Assembly (NCBI GenBank): GCA_022432975.1 | Contig: CM039509.1 | Span: forward strand, 6,015,043 to 6,079,042 | From: Begonia masoniana | Taxonomy: Eukaryota; Streptophyta; Magnoliopsida; Cucurbitales; Begoniaceae | Direction: 5' to 3' | DNA: 64,000 nt | Part shown: piece by piece, positions 20,502 to 30,694 of the stretch | Numbering within the stretch: the stretch's first letter is position 1 | How the letters are laid out: each line of letters opens with the position of its first letter | The notes under the pieces: model-generated | The model's database searches: none | What the model saw: the letters and a program-made list of their open reading frames with translations, nothing else | What the model was told of the DNA's origin: nothing | Program-made: the position numbers and the translations under genes

Positions 20502-22743
20502 TGTAGCACCTGGTTCTATCGAACCAGCCTTTTATTATTAAAGTAATACACTTGACTAGGTAATGAATTAAATAAGGTTATTGAACAACTTGTTAAGGGT
20601 ATTAGAGTAATTTACAATGTTCAAAAGTTGGGTAACGTATTTAAGGATAAGGGTTGGGTTTATTGCACTGTAGCCGCCACTCCCCTCTCATACTCTTCTC
20701 TTCGGAAACTTTCAGCTCAAGCAGCCGAGCTCTCTAGGCGATTCTCCTCGCTCGGTTCTCCTTCGACTTAGGTAAGTTTCTTTTCCTTATTTCTCTTGTG
20801 GTATAGTGGTGAAATGCCTGGAGGATTGCAATGTGAGGATTTTGAGGATGCTGAGATTGAGTGTAGATTCGGGTTTTAGCGATAAGTAGGAATGCTCGGG
20901 TAGTAGAGTTTCTAACTAGATTTCTCGAACCGCTGTTTGATATTTTGAAAGGTTTAGTGAAGCCTTGATTTATATTCTGTATGAACTTAGGTGAACAGAC
21001 CTCCGAAGTAGCTAGCAACCAGACAGATTTCCAGGAGCCAAATAAGTAAAGTATTGCTTGTGCCTTCGGGCCTACATCACAAAACAGTAGGTTTATGTAT
21101 GCTTGAATGTTTCTATTGTCCATGCATCATGTTTTGTTAAAAGTTACGAAAATGAATTTCATGTAAGGAATGGTAAGGTATGAACTGTATGCGACAGACA
21201 AGCTATTAAGGGAACTAATCCACCCCTTAACTTATGAAGGGATTTAGACATTGGGAGAATTGATCCCACTCCCAAGGGAACCATGGGATCAGATCAAGTG
21301 TTAAGGGAATTCATCTGCCCCTTAATTAAGTAGGAGGATGTAGACATTGGGAGAATTGATCCCACTCCCAAGGGAACTATGGGATCATATCATGTTATGA
21401 ACGAATGCGTATGCCACTGAGATGAGAAAAATAGAAACTGCATATTTAGGAGTTTAAGTTCAGCATTTTACTTCATTCATATACTGCTTTACTTACTTAG
21501 CATTAGGCTAATAGATGAGTTTTGTGATGTAGGTGAAGAAGTGTTAGCAGGTGTGTCTCCTGATCGTGTTGAGGAATAGTGGACGTTGGAGGAGTGCATT
21601 CAGGCTTCGGCATGGTAACTGATGGGGCGGTTTAGCATGTTGTCTACAGATGAGGGGGTTTAGTGGATAATGATTTAATCGAGTATATGAAGTTTTTTTT
21701 TTTAGTAAATGAGATTACAGCTATTTGACTTTGTTTTCGAGAATTTCTGATTTTCATGTTTTTACTGATTTTGATCAATACAATGACTTGGAGTGTTATG
21801 AATGGATTTTTGGTAAAATGTTTTAAGTCTGTTAGATAGTCGAAGTTTTTCTCGGGTTATAGACAGGTTGTTTAGTCCATTGGTAGGAATTGAATAATTT
21901 TTGTATCAGTGGATATGTGTAGAGGTTATTGCGTTCTGTGGAAGGAAATCGTGTTGATGTCTATCGGAAGAAAGAAGTCTATCGGTAGATGTGGTGTGTC
22001 AGTCTGTCGGAAGATGAAAGTCTATCGGCAAATGCCTTAAGGAGTCGTGTGAGAAGCACGTGTCGGCAGGTGTAGTCTGAGAGAGTTAAGGGGGTTTGTC
22101 GTTTAGCGAATCGGAAGATGTAGAGTAATCTGTTTGTCGTTTAGTGAATCGGAAGATGTAGAGTAATCTGTTTGTCGTTTAGTGAATCGGAAGATGTAGT
22201 GTATGTTTTAATTCTATCGGAAGGAGTCATATTGTTGTTATCGGAAGATGTCGTGTGTTTATCTATTGAGAGATGAAATTGCGCTGACTTCATCGGCAGA
22301 TGAAGTTATGTTGACTTCATCGGCAGATGAAGTGGTGTATGAAGCTCTCACGACTTCATCGGCAGATGAAGTTGTGGGTGAAGTCGTGTAGACGTCATCG
22401 GCAGAAGCCTTTGGTTTTCTACTTCTGCTTCTTCTGTTGACTTTGTCGTCGGCAGATGAATTCGACTTTTGTAATTCCTTGAGTAGTCTATCACTTAAAA
22501 CCTTAATTCTTTTGACCGGACACTTGAAATATTTCCATTAATCTTTCCAACAATATTTTCACCGCTGGTTAAACCCCATTGTAGTTTTAAATAATTTTTC
22601 CGCTGCAAAGTTTTCAAATGTTTTGAACGTTTAGTAAACGTCAAATTTTGTATGTCGAATGAAGTTTTAAATTTATTTGAAATTTCTTAGTCATGGTCAA
22701 GTAATGAGTAGCGAACCGGGTTCAGATAACTCGGGGCGTTACA
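20502..22743 (+). mobile_element. 5' LTR of element 2
   Basis: TGTAGCACCTGG...GGGGCGTTACA, 2242 bp. TATA-like TATTTAA at 20638-20644. First candidate leader intron from 20772 (TTAG|GTAAGTTT) to 20990. Tandem ~95-bp inverted-repeat units at about 21205-21390. Second acceptor TGATGTAG|GTG at 21532/21533. An ATCGGCAGATG-rich block runs over about 21960-22460. Confidence 0.96.
20991..21041 (+). other. Putative leader micro-exon with a lost second donor
   Basis: Left edge CTTAG|GTGAAC is intact. At the right edge the GCCAG|GTAAGTA of the solo LTR at 447 is changed to GCCAA|ATAAGTA, so the GT donor is gone. The GCC-TTCG-GGC hairpin (21062-21071) and CTACATCACA are unchanged. Confidence 0.45.
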
Positions 22744-22746
22744 GTA

Positions 22747-22757
22747 TGGTATCAGAG
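22747..22757 (+). other. Primer binding site (initiator tRNA-Met), element 2
   Basis: TGGTATCAGAG, three bases after the 5' LTR (GTA at 22744-22746). Complementary to the 3' end of plant initiator tRNA-Met; starts minus-strand cDNA synthesis. Confidence 0.95.
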
Positions 22758-22856
22758 ACATTCAGTTAAACCGTTCAAAAGATTACTCATCAGTGCCAAC
22801 CGTCGCATGAAAGTACTCCAACAACTGTAAGTGTTTATGTTAGCTTCAGTTATAAG

Positions 22857-24569
22857 ATGTTTATGAGTATAGATAATTTTGTGCAGAACCTTAGACAAAT
22901 GGCTAGACGACCAGGGAGACCAAGAGTACCTAGGGAGATGCCAAACTTGAGGAATGAAGAAGATTCAAGTGTAATTAGACAGCTGACGGAGTTGATGCGT
23001 CAGCAGACAGATATTGTGCGACAGCAATCTGACCAGTTAGGTGTGTTATTAAGTCGGGAAACCCAAGGAAGTGCCAATTCAGGTCACGTCAATGAGCATT
23101 CAGGGGATAGATTTCGTAGGCTACAACCGCCCACATTTGATGGAAAGTCATCTAACCCGATTGTTGCTGAGGAATGGCTTCGAAAGATAGAGAGCATGTT
23201 CAGGTGTGCCAATGTTAGAGAAGGGGAGAAAGTCATTTTGGCAACGTTTCATCTAGCAGGGGATGCACAACTTTGGTGGGAGTCGCTGGAGATCACCACC
23301 GATATTGCAACCCTGTCCTGGTCGCAATTCAAGGAAGTCTTCTATGAGAAATATTTTAGCACCACTGTCCAGAACGCAAAGAAGGCTGAGTTTTTGAGCT
23401 TGAAGCAGACTGGGTCTGTGGCAGAGTACAATAGGCAATTCGAGTCTCTGTCAAGGTTTGCTGGATACCTTGTTCATAGAAATGAGGATAAAGTGTTTCA
23501 ATACCTGCAAGGTCTAAAGCCAGAGATTTACAGAGGAGTGAAGTACTCAGGCATTAAAGGCTTGTCATTCAGCGAAGTAGTGTCTACTGCATTGGAGGCA
23601 GAAGAAGCTGAAATGAAGTGTGCTGGACCAAAGGAAGCCCCGCGAAAGTTCTTCCAGCCCCACCAACAGAGGGGAATGAAGAGACCCGCTGATGGTCAGA
23701 GTGGCCAAGGTTCTGGAAAGAAGGTACCGGACACCAAGAAGTTTCCTCAGTGCATGAAATGTATGAAGAGCCACCCGGGCGAGTGTAAGTTTGGGACTGG
23801 TAAGTGTTATAACTGTGAGGAGTTTGGACATTCGTTTAAGGATTGCCCGAAGCCCAGGGTCCTTCGATGTTTCAACTGTAATAAGACTGGCCACGTCATC
23901 AGAGACTGCCCAACGTTGAAGAGTGGCCCTGCTAAGATAAAACCGAGAATATTTTCCATGATGGAGTCGGGCGAAGAGGACCAGCCCGCTGTTGTGTCAG
24001 GTACTATATTGGTTAATTCTATGCCTGCTTTTACCTTGCTAGATTCAGGAGCAACCCATTCTTTTGTTGCGTCTGCTTTTGCTGATAAATTAGAAGTACA
24101 ATCCACACCTTCTAGGCATGCATTCAATGTTGCTTTACCCTCTGGTGAACATTTATATTCCAACCAAGTGTTGCATGATTGCATGGTATTAGTAGGGGAC
24201 AAAAATCTATCTGCTGATTTAATTGTTATGGATATAATGGGATTTGATGTAATCTTAGGAATGGATTGGTTGTTTAAACACCACGCCATAATTGATTGTA
24301 GGACTGGGATAGTTAGTTTCCAACCCCCTGGTGGTTTGAAACATACCTTCCAAGCTTCAGAGAAGAGTAAGGAAATGTCTGTTATGACTTCTTTAAATTT
24401 TAGACCTTCACCATGCAAGGAGTACTTGTGCTTCTTGGCATGTGTTCTAGATACACAACTTGTAGGTAAGGCAACTCCTCAAAATATCCTTGCTGTCCAA
24501 GACTTCCCAGAAGTGTTTCTGGATGATCTTCCCGGTTGCCACCGGATAGAGAAATTGAGTTTGTTGTAG
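22857..24569 (+). pseudogene. Gag and protease of element 2 (frame broken at the end)
   Basis: Starts at ATG 22857 (an internal Met at 22899 is an alternative). Residues about 75-250 are the retrotransposon Gag capsid domain (FRRLQPPTFDG, LWWESLE, WSQFKEVFYEKYF). Two CCHC knuckles follow at about 317-330 (CYNCEEFGHSFKDC) and 340-353 (CFNCNKTGHVIRDC) and bind the genomic RNA. The aspartic protease active site LLDSGATHSF is at about 394-403 and the domain ends GMDWLFKHHAIID. A single base is missing near 24533, where DDLPG should run into LPPDREIEF; the last residues of this frame are therefore off-frame. Gag-Pol is one frame in this clade, so the break would abolish RT expression. Confidence 0.93.
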
Positions 24570-25524
24570 ATGTCTACCCTGGAGCAGAACCTGTGTCTAA
24601 AAATCCATATAGACTAGCACCAACAGAACTTAAGGAGTTAAAGAAACAGTTGGAGGACTTGTTGGAGAAGGGATTCATACGCCCTAGCTTCTCACCGTGG
24701 GGTGCACCTGTCCTCTTTGTCAAGAAGAAAGATGGATCGATGCGTATGTGCGTAGACTATAGAGAATTAAACAAGCTGACCATCAAAACAAGTATCCCCT
24801 GCCTAGGATTGATGATTTATTTGACCAGCTCAATGGTGCAAGAGTTTTCTCTAAGATTGACTTAAGGTCTGGTTATTATCAGTTGAAGGTTAAATCTGAA
24901 GATATCCCAAAAACTGCCTTTCGCACAAGGTATGGGCATTATGAGTTTTTGGTTATGTCTTTTGGTTTGACAAATGCACCAGCAGCATTCATGGACCTTA
25001 TGAATAGGGTGTTTCACGAGTATTTGGACAAGTTTGTTATTGTATTCATAGACGACATTCTGATCTATTCTAGAACTAAGGAGGATCATGCTAGGCACTT
25101 GAATTTGGTGTTAGGAGTACTTAGGCAGCACCAGCTTTATGCTAAGTTCTCCAAGTGTGAGTTTTGGTTGGATAGAGTTCACTTTCTGGGTCATGTGATC
25201 TCTGGAGATGGAATATCAGTCGATCCAGCCAAGGTTCAAGCAGTTAAGGAATGGCCCCAACCGAAGAATGCTACTGATATTAGAAGTTTTCTTGGACTTG
25301 CAGGGTATTATAGAAAGTTCATTGAAGGATTTTCAAAGATTGCTACACCTCTTACTAAGTTAACAAGGAAAAATGTGAAGTATTTATGGACCGATGAATG
25401 TGAGCATAGTTTCCAAGCCTTGAAACAGAAACTGACCAATACTCCAATCCTGACCCTTCCTGCTGAGAATGGTAAATTTAGTATTATTGTGATGCATCCA
25501 AGATTGGTCTTGGCTGTGTCTTGA
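24536..25524 (+). pseudogene. Reverse transcriptase of element 2 (two frame breaks)
   Basis: RT motifs run across two frames. From 24536: [37 protein letters not shown]. One base is missing in an A run near 24786. From there: [20 protein letters not shown], the catalytic box [45 protein letters not shown]. Another base is missing near 25482, at the start of RNase H. All motifs are intact apart from the breaks. Each break is a one-base loss at a short homopolymer in an element whose LTRs are almost identical, so sequencing error is a real possibility. Confidence 0.93.
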
Positions 25525-27380
25525 TGCAAGAAGGAAAAGTGATAGCCTATGCTTCCAGACAGTTGAAAACTCATGAGAAGAATTACCCTACACATGACTT
25601 AGAATTAGCTGCTGTGGTATTTGCACTTAAAATTTGGAGACATTATTTGTATGGACAATCTTGTGAAATATTTTCCGACCATAAGAGCCTGAAGTACATT
25701 TTCACACAGAAGGAACTAAACATGAGGCAACGTAGATGGTTGGAATTTGTAAAAGACTATGACCTTGAGATTAAGTACCACCCTGGTAAGGCAAATGTTG
25801 TGGCGGATGCCTTGAGTAGAGTAACAACATCAACCCCACCTATGAATTTCAGTATGCCATTAACTCTAGAGTTAGAATTCCAAAAGTTTAATCTAGAAGC
25901 AGTAACTGATGTGACAGCCATACTTTCAGCCATAACTTTAAAGCCTACCATTCTAGAGAAAATAAAGGAAGCTCAGATAACTGATGACGAGTGTAGCAAG
26001 TACAAGTCAAATATGGATTCTACGGACAAGTCAGATTTTAACCATTCTACCGATGGGGTCCTTAAGTTTAGGAATAGATGGTTTGTTCCAGCTGATACCG
26101 AACTTAGAAAGGAAATTCTTTCTGAGGCACACTCTTCCAGGTTCTCTGTCCACCCTGGAAGTACCAAGATGTACAGAGATCTCAAGCAGCATTTTTGGTG
26201 GCCAGGTATGAAAAGATGTGTGGCGAAGCATGTGGAGTCATGTTTAGTCTGCCAACAGATTAAGGCTGAACATCAAAGACCTGCAGGAACATTACAACCC
26301 CTACCGGTTCCGGAATGGAAGTGGGATCAAGTGGCAATGGATTTTGTTACAGGATTGCCTAGAACAACAAAAGGACATGATGCGATTTGGGTAATAGTTG
26401 ACCGTTTGACCAAATCCACCCATTTTCTGCCGATAAAGATAACATATTCGATGGATCAACTTGCTGAGTTGTATGTGCAAGAGATCATTAGATTACATGG
26501 AGTTCCAAGCACTATAGTTTCAGACCGAGACTCTAGATTTACATCTAAGTTTTGGAAAAGTTTGCATAAGGCTATGGGAACGCAACTTAACTTTAGCACA
26601 GCCTTTCACCCTCAAACAGATGGACAATCCGAGAGAACTATTCAGACCTTAGAGGATATGCTCCGAGCGTGCATATTAGATTTTCAAGGATCTTGGAGTA
26701 AGTATTTACCATTGGTAGAGTTCTCTTACAACAACAGTTTTCAGGCGACAATAGGAATGGCACCGTATGAGGCATTATATGGACGAAAATGCAGATCACC
26801 GTTGTACTGGGATGAAGTTGGTGAAGCACAACTACTAGGTCCTGATATCGTGCAGCAAACAGTGGAGAAGATTGCCCTCATCCGACAGAGAATTTTGACA
26901 ACTCAAAGCCGACAGAAAAGCTATGCAGACAAGAGGAGAAGAGAACTGGAATTTGAAGTAGAGGATGAAGTTTTTCTTAAGATATCACCATTCAAAGGAG
27001 TTGTGAGGTTTGGAAAAAGGGGCAAACTAAATCCTAGATTTATTGGACCGTTCCCAATTCTGAAGAAGATCGGGAAAACAGCTTATCAGTTACAGCTACC
27101 AGCCTCTATGGGAGGAATACATAACGTGTTCCATGTCTCTATGTTAAAGAAGTGTGTGCGGGATCCAGCTCAAGTTGTCGAACAGCAAAGCATTGAAATT
27201 CAACCTACACTTACCTATGAAGAAAAGCCAGTAAAGATTTTAGATTTTGCAGTAAAGGTATTACGCAACAAGGAGGTACCATTGGTAAAAGTCTTGTGGC
27301 ACAATCAGAATACAGAGGAAGCAACATGGGAGCGCCAGCAAGACATGTTAGACCAACATCCAGAGTTATTCAGGTACTGA
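25521..27380 (+). CDS. RNase H, integrase and chromodomain of element 2
   Basis: 619 open residues to the natural stop. RNase H carries [10 protein letters not shown] (about 51-60) and NVVADALSR. Integrase: HHCC domain (about 204-248, ending [11 protein letters not shown]), catalytic Asp near 273 ([11 protein letters not shown]), Asp near 335 ([11 protein letters not shown]) and Glu near 371 (GQSERTIQ). After the GPF-type C-terminal domain ([20 protein letters not shown]) comes a chromodomain-like tail (about 565-619: [36 protein letters not shown]), which in chromoviruses guides insertion to marked chromatin. This supports the Tekay/Del clade. The start shown is the frame opening; the true protein begins in gag. 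Confidence 0.94.
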   Translation: MMQEGKVIAYASRQLKTHEKNYPTHDLELAAVVFALKIWRHYLYGQSCEIFSDHKSLKYIFTQKELNMRQRRWLEFVKDYDLEIKYHPGKANVVADALSRVTTSTPPMNFSMPLTLELEFQKFNLEAVTDVTAILSAITLKPTILEKIKEAQITDDECSKYKSNMDSTDKSDFNHSTDGVLKFRNRWFVPADTELRKEILSEAHSSRFSVHPGSTKMYRDLKQHFWWPGMKRCVAKHVESCLVCQQIKAEHQRPAGTLQPLPVPEWKWDQVAMDFVTGLPRTTKGHDAIWVIVDRLTKSTHFLPIKITYSMDQLAELYVQEIIRLHGVPSTIVSDRDSRFTSKFWKSLHKAMGTQLNFSTAFHPQTDGQSERTIQTLEDMLRACILDFQGSWSKYLPLVEFSYNNSFQATIGMAPYEALYGRKCRSPLYWDEVGEAQLLGPDIVQQTVEKIALIRQRILTTQSRQKSYADKRRRELEFEVEDEVFLKISPFKGVVRFGKRGKLNPRFIGPFPILKKIGKTAYQLQLPASMGGIHNVFHVSMLKKCVRDPAQVVEQQSIEIQPTLTYEEKPVKILDFAVKVLRNKEVPLVKVLWHNQNTEEATWERQQDMLDQHPELFRY

Positions 27381-27397
27381 ATTTTGAGGACAAAATT

Positions 27398-27415
27398 CTT
27401 TTATGGAGGGTAGAT
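27398..27415 (+). other. Polypurine tract of element 2
   Basis: Purine-rich TATGGAGGGTAGAT immediately before the 3' LTR (27416). It primes plus-strand DNA synthesis. The reverse complement CCACCCTCCTTAC borders the LTR of element 3 at 51480. Confidence 0.85.
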
Positions 27416-29658
27416 TGTAGCACCTGGTTCTATCGAACCAGCCTTTTATTATTAAAGTAATACACTTGACTAGGTAATGAATTAAATAAGGTTATTGAAC
27501 AACTTGTTAAGGGTATTAGAGTAATTTACAATGTTCAAAAGTTGGGTAACGTATTTAAGGATAAGGGTTGGGTTTATTGCACTGTAGCCGCCACTCCCCT
27601 CTCATACTCTTCTCTTCGGAAACTTTCAGCTCAAGCAGCCGAGCTCTCTAGGCGATTCTCCTCGCTCGGTTCTCCTTCGACTTAGGTAAGTTTCTTTTCC
27701 TTATTTCTCTTGTGGTATAGTGGTGAAATGCCTGGAGGATTGCAATGTGAGGATTTTGAGGATGCTGAGATTGAGTGTAGATTCGGGTTTTAGCGATAAG
27801 TAGGAATGCTCGGGTAGTAGAGTTTCTAACTAGATTTCTCGAACCGCTGTTTGATATTTTGAAAGGTTTAGTGAAGCCTTGATTTATATTCTGTATGAAC
27901 TTAGGTGAACAGACCTCCGAAGTAGCTAGCAACCAGACAGATTTCCAGGAGCCAAATAAGTAAAGTATTGCTTGTGCCTTCGGGCCTACATCACAAAACA
28001 GTAGGTTTATGTATGCTTGAATGTTTCTATTGTCCATGCATCATGTTTTGTTAAAAGTTACGAAAATGAATTTCATGTAAGGAATGGTAAGGTATGAACT
28101 GTATGCGACAGACAAGCTATTAAGGGAACTAATCCACCCCTTAACTTATGAAGGGATTTAGACATTGGGAGAATTGATCCCACTCCCAAGGGAACCATGG
28201 GATCAGATCAAGTGTTAAGGGAATTCATCTGCCCCTTAATTAAGTAGGAGGATGTAGACATTGGGAGAATTGATCCCACTCCCAAGGGAACTATGGGATC
28301 AGATCATGTTATGAACGAATGCGTATGCCACTGAGATGAGAAAAATAGAAACTGCATATTTAGGAGTTTAAGTTCAGCATTTTACTTCATTCATATACTG
28401 CTTTACTTACTTAGCATTAGGCTAATAGATGAGTTTTGTGATGTAGGTGAAGAAGTGTTAGCAGGTGTGTCTCCTGATCGTGTTGAGGAATAGTGGACGT
28501 TGGAGGAGTGCATTCAGGCTTCGGCATGGTAACTGATGGGGCGGTTTAGCATGTTGTCTACAGATGAGGGGGTTTAGTGGATAATGATTTAATCGAGTAT
28601 ATGAAGTTTTTTTTTTTAGTAAATGAGATTACAGCTATTTGACTTTGTTTTCGAGAATTTCTGATTTTCATGTTTTTACTGATTTTGATCAATACAATGA
28701 CTTGGAGTGTTATGAATGGATTTTTGGTAAAATGTTTTAAGTCTGTTAGATAGTCGAAGTTTTTCTCGGGTTATAGACAGGTTGTTTAGTCCATTGGTAG
28801 GAATTGAATAATTTTTGTATCAGTGGATATGTGTAGAGGTTTATTGCGTTCTGTGGAAGGAAATCGTGTTGATGTCTATCGGAAGAAAGAAGTCTATCGG
28901 TAGATGTGGTGTGTCAGTCTGTCGGAAGATGAAAGTCTATCGGCAAATGCCTTAAGGAGTCGTGTGAGAAGCACGTGTCGGCAGGTGTAGTCTGAGAGAG
29001 TTAAGGGGGTTTGTCGTTTAGCGAATCGGAAGATGTAGAGTAATCTGTTTGTCGTTTAGTGAATCGGAAGATGTAGAGTAATCTGTTTGTCGTTTAGTGA
29101 ATCGGAAGATGTAGTGTATGTTTTAATTCTATCGGAAGGAGTCATATTGTTGTTATCGGAAGATGTCGTGTGTTTATCTATTGAGAGATGAAATTGCGCT
29201 GACTTCATCGGCAGATGAAGTTATGTTGACTTCATCGGCAGATGAAGTGGTGTATGAAGCTCTCACGACTTCATCGGCAGATGAAGTTGTGGGTGAAGTC
29301 GTGTAGACGTCATCGGCAGAAGCCTTTGGTTTTCTACTTCTGCTTCTTCTGTTGACTTTGTCGTCGGCAGATGAATTCGACTTTTGTAATTCCTTGAGTA
29401 GTCTATCACTTAAAACCTTAATTCTTTTGACCGGACACTTGAAATATTTCCATTAATCTTTCCAACAATATTTTCACCGCTGGTTAAACCCCATTGTAGT
29501 TTTAAATAATTCTTCCGCTGCAAAGTTTTCAAATGTTTTGAACGTTTAGTAAACGTCAAATTTTGTATGTCGAATGAAGTTTTAAATTTATTTGAAATTT
29601 CTTAGTCATGGTCAAGTAATGAGTAGCGAACCGGGTTCAGATAACTCGGGGCGTTACA
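27416..29658 (+). mobile_element. 3' LTR of element 2
   Basis: 2243 bp, almost identical to the 5' LTR. It carries the same signals; the putative micro-exon is at 27905-27955, with the same changed donor. The right edge GTTACA (29658) is followed by the target duplication CACCG. Confidence 0.96.
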
Positions 29659-29663
29659 CACCG

Positions 29664-29888
29664 CCATCGCCACCGCCACTAAGAACGCCGACGCCACTGC
29701 CACCAAGAACGCCACTGCCACCGTCACTGCACCGCCATTGTACCACCACGAGGCTAGTGAATGGGAGCAAAGATTTGACAAGATAGATAACTATTTTGTC
29801 GAGATGAGACAGAGGTTGGACAGGATGCTCGACATGTGGGATCAGAGATGGGACATCAAGCAGGAGAGGCAGGATTTGATGAGATTGT
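29664..29888 (+). pseudogene. MULE plus-strand gene, 3' part
   Basis: After the target duplication the frame of 20216-20501 continues without a break: an Ala/Thr-rich linker, then a charged stretch (HHEASEWEQRFDKIDNYF, RLDRMLDMWDQRWDIKQE) likely to form a coiled coil, and a stop near 29891. Continuity across the removed insertion shows that element 2 landed inside an already frameshifted gene. No known catalytic domain. Confidence 0.75.
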
Positions 29889-29894
29889 CCTAAA

Positions 29895-30437
29895 TACAGC
29901 TCGAAGACGCCCTCGAGCGTTGGTGTGCATGCGGAGGCGACGAGGGTGACGATGCCCCACCTCCACCCTTACCGTAGTTTAGTTTATGTTGTATTTTTAA
30001 TTGAATTAAAGTAATTAATGTGTTTTTATATTTAGATGTACTTTACTTTTCATTTTATGTTTTGATGTTTATTATACGTACTGGATTCTAGTTGTTGGGT
30101 CTATATTTGTTATTTGAATTTACAGGAACTGTTTGAAGATAGCTATGAAGGAGTCATAAAACAAACAAAACTCTGTCCATTTTTTTAATCTTTTTATTTA
30201 AATAAATTGAAAAAATAAATAATTCTAATTTGAATAACATTTAATAGATAAGTATTCTTAACAAAAATTAAAATAAAAAAAAATTTATTTAAAAAAATTA
30301 CAATTTGAAATATCGTCGGGAGGTAAAAGCTTAATGCGTGCAATTAAAATTAAATCATGTGTTCAATGAATTAATTAATTAAACTACGTAATGTATTTAT
30401 TTAATTAACCAATTTCAAACATTACATTCAATGATTT
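29895..30437. other. Convergent 3' regions inside the MULE
   Basis: AT-rich DNA between the ends of the two convergent MULE genes. A-rich stretches could serve as polyadenylation regions. No gene seen. Confidence 0.5.
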
Positions 30438-30694
30438 CTACCTATACCTCGGCCTCGGCCTCGCGTTGCAGATTCTTGCGTCCCCCGTCCCCTCAAATTC
30501 ATTGAAACTCATAAACGTGTCTTGTGCAGCAGCGTCTGAAGTGGATCTTTGGTGAGAACAAGTGTGAATGTTATACCCTTGTTGCCAACATATGCCACAG
30601 GTCATCTTCGAGTTCTTCTTACTAATTTTCAAACTTGACGGCTCGTCGACATCTCGCACTCTTGTCTTTTTTGGCCTACCATGTTGGCGATGTC
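30438..30694 (-). pseudogene. MULE transposase C-terminus (zinc knuckle)
   Basis: Last part of the transposase: a basic run after the join (RHRQHGRPKKTRVR), the knuckle CGICWQQGYNIHTC, and an Arg/Pro-rich tail (ARPRPRYR). A CCHC knuckle near the end is usual in MURA-type transposases. The knuckle has Tyr-Asn where Gly-His is typical. When element 4 is removed, the frame from 47254 runs into this piece without a break. Confidence 0.85.

Larger units (their letters stand above)
20502..29658 (+). mobile_element. Element 2: young Tekay-like Ty3/gypsy retrotransposon
   Basis: A 9157-bp element with all parts: 5' LTR 20502-22743, tRNA-Met primer site, gag-pol 22857-27380, polypurine tract, 3' LTR 27416-29658. 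It is flanked by perfect CACCG duplications (20497-20501, 29659-29663). By eye the LTRs differ at only three places: A/G substitution near 21385/28300, an extra T near 21938/28852, and T/C near 22596/29511. That implies a very recent insertion. The only coding damage is three one-base losses at short runs. It interrupts the plus-strand MULE gene. Confidence 0.97.

Noticed and set aside
20734..21123. 129-codon minus-strand frame, identical at 27648-28037
   Set aside because: Lies antisense in the two LTRs of element 2; identical only because the LTRs are.
23807..24418. 203-codon minus-strand frame
   Set aside because: Antisense shadow of the gag-protease region of element 2.
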